Source: CAJBLF01 sp964463255 (GTDB lineage: Bacteria > Patescibacteriota > Gracilibacteria > Absconditabacterales > Absconditicoccaceae). From it: DNA of 15,915 nt. A model generated the notes under the pieces. That model saw only the letters and a list, made by a program, of their open reading frames with translations. It was not told the origin of the DNA and ran no database searches. Shown here piece by piece: positions 7,174-14,268 of the stretch (within the stretch, counting starts at the first letter, position 1; the number at the start of each line of letters is the position of its first letter). The position numbers and the translations under genes were made by a program. The stretch lies in NCBI GenBank assembly GCA_964463255.1, contig CAYXBC010000018.1:1-15915 (forward strand), written 5' to 3'.

Positions 7174-7345
7174 TTATATCAAATCAATTCTTGTCGTATC
7201 AATCCCAGTTGTATCAATTTTTATCATATCATGAACCATCTTTTCCGTCGTAATATGTTCAATTTCCATGTAATCCATTTATATCAAATCAATTCTTGTC
7301 GTATCAATCTTCATCACAACCATCAGCATCATATCACTCCTTATC
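7074..7345. repeat. Degenerate 15-bp repeats with a 105-bp tandem duplication
   Basis: The region is built of ~15-bp units near TCATATCAATCCCAG (exact copies at 7074-7088 and 7089-7103, degenerate ones to about 7345). Within it a 62-bp segment occurs twice with one mismatch, 7143-7204 and 7248-7309, exactly 105 bp (35 codons) apart. On the minus strand the units read as pentapeptides around (G/R)ID(M/T)T. This explains most of the gap between the genes ending at 6993 and 7533. Confidence 0.8.
7174..7278 (-). CDS. Possible 34-aa repeat peptide
   Basis: Minus-strand frame from ATG at 7276-7278 to TAA at 7174-7176, equal to exactly one 105-bp duplication unit: MDYMEIEHITTEKMVHDM, then KIDTTGIDTTRIDLI. 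It is preceded by a third frame in the same register ending with the same KIDTTRIDLI and a TAA at 7279-7281, so three frames are chained by TAAATG. No promoter or UGA support. It may be a by-product of the duplication. Confidence 0.2.
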   Translation of the reverse strand: MDYMEIEHITTEKMVHDMIKIDTTGIDTTRIDLI

Positions 7346-7457
7346 GTATCATTCTCTATGTTACTATAGCCATCCCTATTTCTTTTTCAAATCTAAAAAG
7401 TCCCCAGATTAGTCGTGGGTTTATGAATCTTTGTAGGTTACAAAAAAACAAAAAGTC

Positions 7458-7485
7458 TTGCAATTTTATTTGTTTTGTATATACT
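7458..7485 (+). promoter_or_regulatory. Plus-strand promoter of a candidate small RNA
   Basis: TTGCAA (7458-7463), 16-bp spacer, TATACT (7480-7485), identical in both hexamers and spacing to the Fic promoter. No plus-strand gene follows; the next gene is on the other strand. Confidence 0.5.
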
Positions 7486-7490
7486 TATTT

Positions 7491-7556
7491 CGTTATCACG
7501 ATGGGGATGTCCATTAGCTTAAGTGTTAGTGCTTAAGTCGTGGGCCCTTTTTTTTG
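7491..7556 (+). ncRNA. Candidate small RNA
   Basis: The ~65 nt after the promoter can fold into a closed structure. CACGA (7497-7501) pairs with TCGTG (7538-7542), enclosing a small ATGG/CCAT hairpin and a CTTAAG-TGTTAGTG-CTTAAG hairpin (7518-7537). GGCCC and a run of eight T follow. It overlaps the 3' end of the NYN-nuclease gene in antisense. The T run is not directly against the stem, so termination is uncertain. Confidence 0.3.
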
Positions 7557-8033
7557 ATTAAAAGAAAGTTTCTCTTCCAGATTGGTAAGATTATCGATTT
7601 TCTCCTTGGCTGTCTTCTTGAGAAATAAAGAATACTTATGTTTATTGGGTACTATGAGCTTTAGAAGCTTTTTTTGATCATACAAGTATTTTACTAAACA
7701 AGAAAAATCACTATCTCCAGTAACTATAATAGCTCTATCATATTTTTTATAATCAATCATTGACTGCAATACCAACTCAGCATCTACGTTTCATTTAGTG
7801 GTACCATCTTTCAAAGATAGGACTGGTTTAAAAATAAGAATATATCCACAGGTTTGAAAAAAAGTATACATTAGCTGATTATCGTGTATATACCCTATAA
7901 AAAGATATGCTTTGTCAATATGATATTTTTCTTGGAGATATATCCTGAAAGCTTTCCGATCAAGTTTCCATCATTGATCTCTCACGGAAAGATTGACGTT
8001 TTGTGTATCAATAAAAGCAAAATTTTTTTCCAT
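7533..8033 (-). CDS. NYN-domain (LabA/DUF88-type, PIN-like) ribonuclease
   Basis: 166 aa from ATG at 8031-8033 to TAA at 7533-7535, two UGA glycines (QGW at 7971-7973 and KGN at 7791-7793). The NYN fold is recognisable: strand FAFIDTQN with the first acidic residue D9, KGNVDAELVLQSM with D84, and IIVTGDSDF with D107 and D109. Together they form the metal-binding carboxylate cluster of PIN-like nucleases. Members cut structured RNA or tRNA in several systems; the substrate here is unknown. The C-terminus is basic (KKLLKLIVPNKHKYS; KKTAKEK), fitting RNA binding. An in-frame ATG at 8049-8051 would add MCQQRK. It is monocistronic, flanked by the candidate small RNA downstream and a terminator from the next operon upstream. 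Confidence 0.85.
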
Positions 8034-8149
8034 TTTTCGTTGTTGACACATGATACAAAAAAAAGACACTAAAACTTATAATAGCATCCTTATATTTGAA
8101 TACTTTGGCAACCAGGAAATTATAAAAATATCATCAGAAAAATCAATAT

Positions 8150-8197
8150 AAAAAAAAACCTGCCTATTACGGACAGATTTATCTATCGCAGGCAGGT
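8150..8197 (-). terminator. Intrinsic terminator of the membrane protein operon
   Basis: Minus-strand ACCTGCCT (8190-8197) and AGGCAGGT (8158-8165) form a perfect 8-bp stem with a 24-nt inner region, followed by a run of nine T. It lies 50 bp after the stop at 8247. The CCTGCC/GGCAGG stem resembles the hairpins at the right edge of the window. Confidence 0.75.
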
Positions 8198-8246
8198 CCC
8201 CGCCGAAATGGAGATATTCCTACGAATTGTGTCAAATATATTAGTT

Positions 8247-9560
8247 TTAATTAAGTGTTTGTATTCTCCCCAAATACCTCGCTGCGTAAAACAACACCAT
8301 CGACTGAAGTCAAACATACACCAACACCAAAAAGAAGATCAACTGCCCGGGCAAGTCCGTCTTCATCAACAATAGCACATTGACGATCATCGCTCATATA
8401 CTTGCTACGATCCAGTACATATAATCCGTCTTGCTAAATATCTTGGCGAGCATCGGCACCTTATGCGCGTAGAAGATCATCGATGCGCTATAGATATTTC
8501 GGATGATTCATCGACCGACCACTGCGCCTGCATCACCATTGAAGTACGAGAATAAGCTTACGTAGATCGCGAAATTGATTACGAGGAAGACGACGAGGTT
8601 CTGGAGGATACTATTGTATCAGACTTTCTTGAGAAACATAACGTTGGCAACGAAGGTGCCTATCACTACCCGGTAGAGCAGATGATTGACGGTTGCGAAG
8701 GTAGCGAGGTGGGTCATATAGTAGATGATGAGGATAGCGATGAGGATGACGTTAAAGAGCTCAAGGACCTGCTTAGTCCGACTTGGCATCGCGGTAAGGA
8801 AATTATACAGTGCTTCTACGGTTTTGGAGGTGAAGACTTTCTTGGGTGCGGTGATCCTTTCGCCTGCGAGGATACGCCTGACGGAGATATCTTTCTTGGT
8901 GTCGGTTGAAGTCGGGGTGTATTGGAAGATCCTGTAAACGAGGTAGAAGATACCGGTGAGGATTGCGCTGTTTATCGTGAGGGCGAGATACATATTTTTT
9001 ATCTGATCAAAGACCACGAAGAAGATAGTTCACAGCGTAAGTACTCCTAACTTATATCGTAAGTACTGCTCTATCTCGGCATATTGACCGATGATAAAGA
9101 TAAAGAACGCGATGATGCCAAGATGTAGTACCCGGAGCATCATAAAGACGTTGAAGAACACTAACCGTCCTCCGAGTGCGAGTCAGATGATAAGTAGGAA
9201 AACTACAGCGAGGTAGTAGCCGATCTGGAAGATGGATTTGCCGTCTTGGTAGTTGGCTATATAAGATGCTATCCGAAGTAGGAGATTGAGACCAAGAAGT
9301 CAGAGTGCGGTGGTGGTGAGGTCCATACCAAAGAAATTGAAGACACCGACGAGACCGGCGAGGATAATGATCCATGCGATATAGAGCGCGTATTTTTGGA
9401 GGATCTCGGTGCCTTTGATCTTGATCGTCTGGGTCGCTCCGTAGTAGCCGAAAAATATCCCGAGAAAGATGAGGGGGACAAAGGCGAGATATCGTAGCCC
9501 GATGCCGTAGAAGAAAAGCATGAAGCCGAGCGTGACGAATGACAACAACAACAGAGCCAT
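8247..9560 (-). CDS. Unknown multi-pass membrane protein (437 aa)
   Basis: ATG at 9558-9560, TAA at 8247-8249, seven UGA glycines. The sequence is dominated by hydrophobic helices, about ten in all: MALLLLSFVTLGFMLFFYG, RYLAFVPLIFLGIFFGYYG, YIAWIIILAGLVGVFNFFG, YYLAVVFLLIIGLALGG, LHLGIIAFFIFIIG, and more to the end (LIFFLVLVYVGLQSMVLFY). A hydrophilic insert (residues ~200-240: TSTDTKKDISVRRILAGERI, then KKVFTSKTVEAL) splits the helices into two groups. No transporter motif or enzyme signature recognised. It follows another membrane protein on the same strand, 138 bp apart, with the G-rich heptamer array in the gap, and ends at a strong terminator. Confidence 0.8.
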
Positions 9561-9586
9561 ACTAGGTGGACGAAAAGAGATAAATG

Positions 9587-9677
9587 GGGAGCAGGGACAA
9601 GGGAATAGGGACAAGGGACCGGTGACCGGGGACAAGGAACCAGGGAATAGGGAACCGGGAGCAGGGAGCAGGGAACT
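9587..9677. repeat. Array of 13 G-rich heptamers
   Basis: Thirteen consecutive 7-bp units stay in one phase over 91 bp. Most read GGGANNN, such as GGGAGCA, GGGACAA, GGGAATA and GGGACCG. The first five give GGG runs at 9587, 9594, 9601, 9608 and 9615, each separated by four bases, a canonical G-quadruplex pattern on the plus strand. The array fills the gap between two minus-strand membrane protein genes, so their shared transcript would be C-rich here. Confidence 0.85.
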
Positions 9678-9698
9678 GATTACTGGTCCCTATTGAGT

Positions 9699-10838
9699 TT
9701 AAATAGCGAAGTTGGTAGTGATGAAGTAGATGATGAGGTAGTGGAGTGCGATGATGAGGGGGATCATGATGAGCATTCTGAGAAGAGATTGTTTTTTGAG
9801 ATAATTGGCGGCGAAGATAAGCAGTCACCGGAGACCCAGGGTGATCATAGAATATGCTAGTCCGAGCTGAGCAGCACTAAAGAGGTAGAGGTCGTTGGCG
9901 ACGGTATAGATACCTAAGAGGGTCAGGATGATGATAAAGACGAACTCGGTCATATCGTAGAGGGTGGAAAGGAATGCGGTAGGATCAGCTATCTTGTAGA
10001 GTATATCCTTGCCGAGAAATTTGAATAGTGACGTGAATGCGCCGATACTTGCGTATGCTAACTTTTTGATAGGCATCTTCATGTGTAATCCTTTGATGAT
10101 ATCTGCCATCTCCATATGCTCCATCTCCTGTTTGAGGTCCATGGTGGTGATGATGGATTCTGGGAATATGGTAATGGGATCTTGCGTGTTTGCGTATCGC
10201 TTCCTATCGTAGGTGTCAATGATGGTGAGCAATTCGCTGATGGTGAGTTTGATCTTTTCGAAATTGGTTCCCATACGCTGTTTTTTGAGATCCTCGGTAA
10301 GTCATTCTATCTTTTTGAGATCCCTTGTCTCTATCATCTTACCGGATCTCCTGGTAGTCAAATCTACTCTTGCTACGATCTTGAGGATAATCTCTCTGGC
10401 TGATTTCAGGTCTTTGTCTTCAAACATCGCTTTGGCTTTATCTGACTGTTTGGCGATGTCTTCTTTGATTTTCGCCTGCCTTTCGATAGCGATCTCTTGG
10501 GCTTTGGTGATAAATATCTGGGATGCTTCCTGGGTGATAGGCGTGGTAAAGCTATTCATCTCGGTGATGTCGAATCATAGGAAGACGAAAAAATCACATG
10601 CTTCTGCTATGTCGTGGAACTTGGTGACAACATCTACACGCTCGGTCCCGACATTCATAGTAAAATAGATGTCGCCAAATGTCGTCTTGTCGAGGGTATA
10701 GTCTTTGAAGGAGAGTACGAGCACATTGTTTTGTTCGAGCAATTTCCTTGCGACCAGGTAGGAGTCAGCGCAGATTAGGATTTCGAAGTTGAACCTTTCG
10801 ATTCTTTCTTCTTTTATACCATTTATGCTAAAAGTCAT
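9699..10838 (-). CDS. Unknown protein: soluble N-terminal part, four C-terminal membrane helices
   Basis: 379 aa, ATG at 10836-10838, TAA at 9699-9701. UGA glycines at 10575, 10302 and 9825 join three fragments. Residues 1-90 look like a compact alpha/beta domain (RFNFEILICADSYLVARKLL; VLVLSFKDYTLDK). Residues ~100-240 are charged helices of coiled-coil type (QEIAIERQAKIKEDIAKQSD; KMIETRDLKKIEGLTEDLKK). The C-terminal third has hydrophobic helices FVFIIILTLLGIYTV, LYLFSAAQLGLAYSMITLG, a short LLIFAANYL and MLIMIPLIIALHYLIIYFI. It is the first gene of the two-gene membrane operon and has a well-placed promoter. No family recognised. Confidence 0.8.
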
Positions 10839-10885
10839 TATGAAAATACAAGGTAAAAAGCCCTAACTTTGTGTGGTTTAGTGCT

Positions 10886-10913
10886 TTTATATTGAAATTT
10901 CGCGGAAAATCAA
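10886..10913 (-). promoter_or_regulatory. Promoter of the membrane protein operon
   Basis: Minus-strand TTGATT (10908-10913), 16-bp spacer, TATAAA (10886-10891), start near 10879, leader ~41 nt. The -35 and spacer form an imperfect palindrome (10892-10913, TTGA...CGCG...TCAA, 8 of 11 positions paired), a possible operator. Confidence 0.6.
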
Positions 10914-11013
10914 TATAAGGACTACGATACAAGCACCAATTTACCCGTAATGATACAAAAGATTTCTCACCAAAAAAACTAAGCTCCGACACCACCACAA
11001 AGGACAGACTACC

Positions 11014-11244
11014 ATGAGTCCTTTTTTGTTCTGGTACTGAATTGTGTTTTTTTATTCCCTTTATGATAGAACGATGTGAGAACACATGATTACTGATCAT
11101 GAGTATAGGCCAGGCAATGATGTCTCCAAGTACCTTGCTTCCCAAGAGCATTATCAGATTGTCCTTTTGGATATGCTGAGAGCCCAAGAGATTAGCCAAC
11201 AAGAATACGATGCAGCAGTTAATACACCCAAAGACATTAATTAA
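11014..11244 (+). pseudogene. Probable remnant of a bifunctional penicillin-binding protein
   Basis: With UGA as Gly a plus-strand frame runs 76 codons to TAA at 11242-11244 (UGAs after FWY and in TMGEHM). The last third, KYLASQEHYQIVLLDMLRAQ followed by EISQQEYDAAVNTP, resembles the end of the GT51 transglycosylase domain of class A PBPs (for example RRNLVLRLLQQ...YD in PBP1b). The true protein would be several hundred residues longer on both sides, so this is a fragment or decayed gene. The stretch upstream (10920-11013) keeps the frame open but shows no clear start. A 141-codon minus-strand frame (10828-11253) covers the same DNA but has a less protein-like composition and contains no UGA. 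Confidence 0.4.
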
Positions 11245-11301
11245 TAGTATCATTTTCTAAACTTTTTATATCGATTATATGTCATAATGTACAGTAGCCT
11301 T

Positions 11302-12168
11302 ATGAAAAAAACTTTACGGACCTTATTCATCGTCATCCTTTTGATCGGCGTTGGATCCCTCTATGTCGTCAAATTTCCAGACTCCGTAGTTTCCCAAAAG
11401 ATCTTGAACGCCATCGGTGGACAAGTAGTCACGGATGCTACCGTATCGACTGGTATCGACCTCACCAATTGTAGCAGTTACTTCGATGGCTGCAATACCT
11501 GTTTCGTCCAGAGCTGAGTCGTCGGCGGATGCACGAGAATGTACTGTGCAACCCCTACAGAGCCAAAATGCCTTCAATATACCACAGGAACCAGGGAGCA
11601 GGGACAAGGGACCAGTGATCAGGGACCAGGTCTCGACCTCACGAATTGTGTCAGCTATTTCGATGGATGTAATAATTGTACCGTCAAGGATGGAAAACCT
11701 GAAGCATGTACCCTTATGTACTGCGAGACACCTACGGAACCAAAATGTAATCAATATACCACAGGGACCAGGGATCAGGGATCAGGGACCAGTACTCCGA
11801 CAGTAGGAATAGCAAATCCCGCTTCAGTTAATTGTCAAAGGAATGGAGGTACACTCGCGCTCGTCACCTCATCAGATGGTGGCCAAGTCGGTATGTGTAC
11901 GCTGTCTGATGGCACTGTATGTGAAGAACGAGCATATATGAGAGGTGAATGTAAGGCAGGGACCGGTGACCAGGGAGCAGGGGCAAGTCCGGGAAATGCA
12001 TGAGCATGAGCAATCTGTACTATGGAATATGCACCTGTCTGTGCAAGCATCCAAGTCCAATGTGTCAAGGCGCCATGCCCTCCTATCCAACAGACCTTTG
12101 GTAACAAATGTCAGATGAACGCAAATAAACTCGCAAACTTCTTACATGACGGAGAATGCAATAAATAA
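11302..12168 (+). CDS. Anchored extracellular Cys-rich protein with DUF333 and Kazal-type domains
   Basis: 288 aa, TAA at 12166-12168, UGA glycines at 11515, 12001 and 12007. Residues 8-24 (LFIVILLIGVGSLYVV) form a signal anchor. Two copies of an eight-Cys module follow (~53-95 and ~112-153) with DLTNC.SYFDGCN.C and MYC.TPTEPKC. Residues ~172-218 are a DUF333 domain (NPASVNCQRNGGTLAL, then DGGQVGMC, DGTVCEE, RGEC). Residues ~243-287 look like a Kazal-type protease inhibitor (YAPVCAS, TFGNKC, DGEC) with an extra Cys-containing insert. Linkers between domains (GTREQGQGTSDQGPG and similar) are encoded by the 7-bp repeat. The start is the ATG before KKTLRT; ATG at 11287 would add MYSSL. Probably displayed on the cell surface. 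Confidence 0.85.
11587..11628. repeat. Heptamer array in coding sequence (6 units)
   Basis: Six in-phase heptamers (GGAACCA, GGGAGCA, GGGACAA, GGGACCA, GTGATCA, GGGACCA) encode the linker between the two Cys-rich modules of the surface protein. Confidence 0.8.
11764..11791. repeat. Heptamer array in coding sequence (4 units)
   Basis: GGGACCA, GGGATCA, GGGATCA, GGGACCA encode the linker before the DUF333 domain. Confidence 0.8.
11959..11986. repeat. Heptamer array in coding sequence (4 units)
   Basis: GGGACCG, GTGACCA, GGGAGCA, GGGGCAA encode the linker between the DUF333 and Kazal-type domains. Confidence 0.75.
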
Positions 12169-12289
12169 ATGATAATGAATTTTCAATTTTCAATTTCTAA
12201 TTTCTAACTTGTAAATTATGTTATTCTAAATTGTAATGTAGTAGTGGTTTCCGTGCGTAGTAGCGTTTTATCGCTCATCCAACATAACC

Positions 12290-12640
12290 ATGAAATCAAG
12301 TATGCCTATCTTGCTTGTATTGCTCGCCATTTCCTTACTCTTCGCGATACTCTTGCGGAATCCGTGACGGAAATTTTCCCAGGACACCCTATCCGTTATC
12401 GGTCTGGAGTTCTTGGCCCCTGATACTACGACTCCCGTTTCGGAGTTCTCGGTCAGTCAATGGACTTCACGTACCTGTCAGAAATATGGAGGAACCTTCG
12501 ATAGTAGTGGTCCAAGCTGTCGTTTCACTGATGGAACGATCTGCAGTGGAGAGAAAGTCGCTGACTGGAAATGTATGCTCATGGACGGCACCCTATGTAA
12601 GGGCACAAACTATGTCCAAAACGCTTGCACACTCCCATAA
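12290..12640 (+). CDS. Small anchored DUF333-like Cys-rich protein
   Basis: 116 aa, ATG at 12290-12292, TAA at 12638-12640, one UGA glycine (residue 26, NPGRK). Residues 5-22 (MPILLVLLAISLLFAILL) are a signal anchor. The C-terminal half has CQKYGGTF, then CRFTDGTIC and CMLMDGTLC, the C..GG...C...DGT.C pattern of DUF333 but shorter than the complete domain in the preceding gene, with six cysteines likely paired outside the cell. It lies 121 bp downstream of the DUF333/Kazal gene on the same strand, so the two form a small surface-protein cluster. Molecular function of DUF333 is not established. Confidence 0.8.
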
Positions 12641-12699
12641 TCTAGATCACAACTATTCCTATATGCTTCATTAAAAATTTTATACGTAAATTATTCATT

Positions 12700-14136
12700 A
12701 TGCAACAGATTATCTGAAATTCATTCCTCGACCAATACTTCGATGAACACACCATGTCCTTCCATATCAAGGAAGGTCGCCCTTTCCTGAGAAAAAAAGG
12801 AGTCCCAGGAAATCGAAAACCAGAAATTGATACCCAATCTATGAGCAAAGAAGAGATGAAAGCCTTCATAGACAAAATCTATCAAGAGATAGAAAGCAGA
12901 GATGATGGGGTTATGGAGATCGATAGAAAACTTTCCAAAGTCTTACAACTCGGCCCTTATAGAATAGTAATTGTCTATCCTCCCCTTTCCGACGGATTGG
13001 AGATGACCATCGTCAAACCCATCAAGACCTTGGTGATAGAAGATTATCAATTGGATCCTGAGGTCTTTAATCTTTTGAGGAATCAAGCCAAAGGTATCCT
13101 TGTCTCCTGATCTCCAGGAAGCGGAAAGACCACCTTCGCACAAGCGCTTATTGATGTCTATCACAGAGATCATAATATCATCAAGACCATCGAGTCACCT
13201 CGTGATTTGCTCGTCTCCGATGATATCGTCCAATATAGTTTCACCTATGGAACCCATGATGAAGTGAGAGATATCCTCCTACTTTCCAGACCAGATTATA
13301 CCGTCTATGATGAAGTAAGAAATACCTCTGACTTTGAATTATACAAGGACTTGAGATTGACCGGTATAGGATTGGTAGGCGTTATCCATGCAACCAGAGC
13401 CGTCGATAGCATCCAGAGATTTCTGGGTACGATTGAGATGGGTATCATCCCGCAAGTCATCGACACCGTTATCTATATCGATAAATGAGTCATCCAGGAA
13501 ATCTATACGCTTCAGCTCACCGTCAAAGTCCCTGAAGGGATGGAGTCAGAAGATCTTGCGAGACCCGTCATCGTCATCACTAGCTTCCTGACCAAGAAAG
13601 TAGAATACGAAATCTATACCTTCGGTGAACAAATTGTCGTCATGCCGCTGACCGGCGATATGAACGGTGAAGGCAAAGTCGAAAGCAAAGGCAAAAGTAA
13701 ATTGTCCGAATATGCGAAACATACTATTACCCAGAAACTCCAGCAACTTTTACCCTGCGATTTCTTGGTCAAAGTAAAATGATCATCCAATCTTGATCTC
13801 TATATCCCTGAGTCTTCCAAAGGGCGCATCATCGGCAAAGCAGGAGCCAATATTATGAGTCTGGAAAAAGATCTTGGACTCAAAATTAATCTCAAAAGCT
13901 TCGATGATTTACCGCTGCTCGAAGTAAAATCCCAAGTCAATGGTAGCAAGAAAAATACCGCAATGGATATTCTCTTCCCACTCGAACTTGCGGCCCAGAA
14001 TATTTGTTTCCTCGTCGGAGAGGAGATTGCGTATTTCACCGCAGATACTCGTGGCACTGTCAGCATCAAGAATAAGGAACTCGTCAAAACGATTACTAAG
14101 AAGGGCTTTGTTATTGTGGATACTAATAAACTTTAA
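12700..14136 (+). CDS. PilT-type ATPase with C-terminal KH domain (PINA-like without PIN)
   Basis: 478 aa, ATG at 12700-12702, TAA at 14134-14136, four UGA glycines. Walker A GSPGSGKT lies at residues 137-144 and its first Gly is UGA (13108-13110). A Walker-B-like DYTVYDEVRN is at 199-208, followed by RLTGIGLVGVIHATRAVDSI, typical of the PilT/VirB11 secretion ATPase class. Residues ~363-430 form a type I KH domain with GxxG as GKAG (379-382), a nucleic-acid binding fold. The core and KH order match archaeal PINA-type proteins (PIN-ATPase-KH; the Sulfolobus protein acts on Holliday junctions), but the N-terminal PIN nuclease is absent here and replaced by ~100 residues beginning MQQIIGNSFLDQYFDEHTM. 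Probably a hexameric cytosolic ATPase acting on nucleic acid; a type IV pilus role is less likely given the KH domain. Confidence 0.85.
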
Positions 14137-14268
14137 ATTTCAATTTCTAATTCTCAATTTTCAATGTAGGACTTTGTACTATTATTCACTATTGTCATCC
14201 TGAGTATAAATGACCGAGGTATTCAAACATTATTATTATTGCTTTTTTATCATTAGTAGAGATAGCTT
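14137..14268. other. Intergenic stretch with dispersed repeat words
   Basis: No gene seen. It begins with an AT-rich run made of CAATTT and CTAATT words, similar to one at 12178-12210. Next is AATGTAGGACTTTGTACTAT (14163-14182, continuing to 14192), a divergent copy of a segment at 15817-15846. It then holds TTGTCATCCTGAGT (14192-14205), found again at 15716-15729. These look like members of genome-wide intergenic repeat families. Confidence 0.5.

Noticed and set aside
7074..7345. CRISPR-like appearance of the repeat region
   Set aside because: Units are degenerate, contiguous and only 15 bp, without unique spacers or cas genes.
7150..7536. Plus-strand frame of 128 codons
   Set aside because: Low-complexity translation of the 15-bp repeats, no UGA codons, no recognisable domain.
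9052..9828. Several frames of 70-107 codons on the minus strand
   Set aside because: Arg/Ser/Pro/His-rich shadows of the membrane protein genes and of the heptamer array.
10828..11253. Minus-strand frame of 141 codons
   Set aside because: Open, but composition (many Cys, His, Ser) is unlike the neighbouring genes, it lacks UGA codons, and the mapped minus-strand promoter lies inside it. Not excluded completely.
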